Positions 34,261-34,386 of a DNA stretch of 34,386 bases are shown here, one piece after another. The translations under genes and the position numbers were made by a program. Position 1 is the first letter of the stretch. Each line of letters starts with the position of its first letter. The notes under the pieces were generated by a model. The model was not told the DNA's origin, ran no database searches, and was given only the letters and a program-made list of their open reading frames with translations. Location: assembly GCA_023145615.1 (NCBI GenBank), contig JAGLDK010000044.1:1-34386 (forward strand), in the 5' to 3' direction. The DNA is from Ichthyobacteriaceae bacterium. GTDB taxonomy: Bacteria > Bacteroidota > Bacteroidia > Flavobacteriales > JADGDT01.

Positions 34261-34386
34261 TGAAAAAAATTTTATTATCAATTGCTGTACTAGCAGCAAG
34301 TTTTACTGCTTGTAAGAAAGAAGTGGCGGAAAACAAACTCAAAGACGATGTTTCATCTGGTTTACAATCAGTATCTATTGTGCCAA
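34261..34386 (+). CDS. Lipoprotein, N-terminal fragment cut by the window edge
   Basis: Too short for the ORF track. It reads MKKILLSIAVLAASFTAC followed by KKEVAENKLKDD and continues to the end of the window. The signal peptide and lipobox (SFTAC, Cys18) are clear, with a charged KKE after the Cys. The body lies beyond the window, so function cannot be assigned. Confidence 0.75.

Overview
This is an AT-rich (about 30% GC by eye) chromosomal segment from a member of the Bacteroidota. Four things point there: repeated TAnnTTTG promoter -7 boxes close upstream of genes, a protein with a type IX secretion (T9SS) C-terminal sorting domain plus a GEVED domain, an HU-CCDC81/SPOR protein, and lipoproteins with a Cys followed by charged residues. 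A marine or free-living member is plausible, but I cannot name the genus. Most of the window is ordinary core genome. No tRNA, rRNA, CRISPR array or intact insertion sequence was seen.

Layout. (1) 1-2.6 kb, minus strand: a small membrane protein overlapping ribF, then a MATE exporter. (2) 3.0-8.8 kb, plus strand: a sulfate activation block, cysQ - SLC13 permease - cysC (the last two overlap at ATGA), then cysD - cysN. A related intergenic repeat of about 130 bp precedes each half. Together these genes would import sulfate, make APS and PAPS, and remove the PAP by-product. No PAPS reductase or sulfite reductase is present. (3) 8.9-12.2 kb, minus strand: a secreted M1 peptidase and a DbpA-type helicase. 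(4) 12.3-15.5 kb, plus strand: a membrane hybrid sensor whose kinase part looks degenerate but whose receiver domain is intact, then kbl. (5) 15.6-20.6 kb, minus strand: an LTA-synthase-like membrane sulfatase-fold enzyme and leuS. (6) 21-22.2 kb, plus strand: a 412-aa protein I do not recognise, with an apparent internal domain duplication. (7) 22.3-25.9 kb: an HU/SPOR protein (minus), dprA and a TSUP permease (plus).

(8) 25.9-27.1 kb is the accessory patch: a degraded HigBA-like toxin-antitoxin pair with both genes broken, flanked by inverted repeats. (9) 27.2-34.4 kb: a T9SS-secreted papain-fold peptidase (minus), a TlpA-like lipoprotein, an RDD membrane protein and ruvB (plus). These are followed by a cluster of REP-like palindromic repeats, an unrecognised lipoprotein, a 640-bp gap holding an isolated strong terminator, and the start of another lipoprotein cut by the window edge.

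Gene-to-gene boundaries are marked by very regular palindromic terminators. Several ORF-track starts are too long: MATE, cysD and the RDD gene begin at upstream TTG codons. For MATE and RDD the long form would run through a promoter, and for cysD through a repeat. I give the internal ATG for these. The most interesting items are the duplicated-domain orphan protein, the degenerate hybrid kinase, the paired repeat before the two sulfate operons, the REP-like cluster and the decayed toxin-antitoxin locus.
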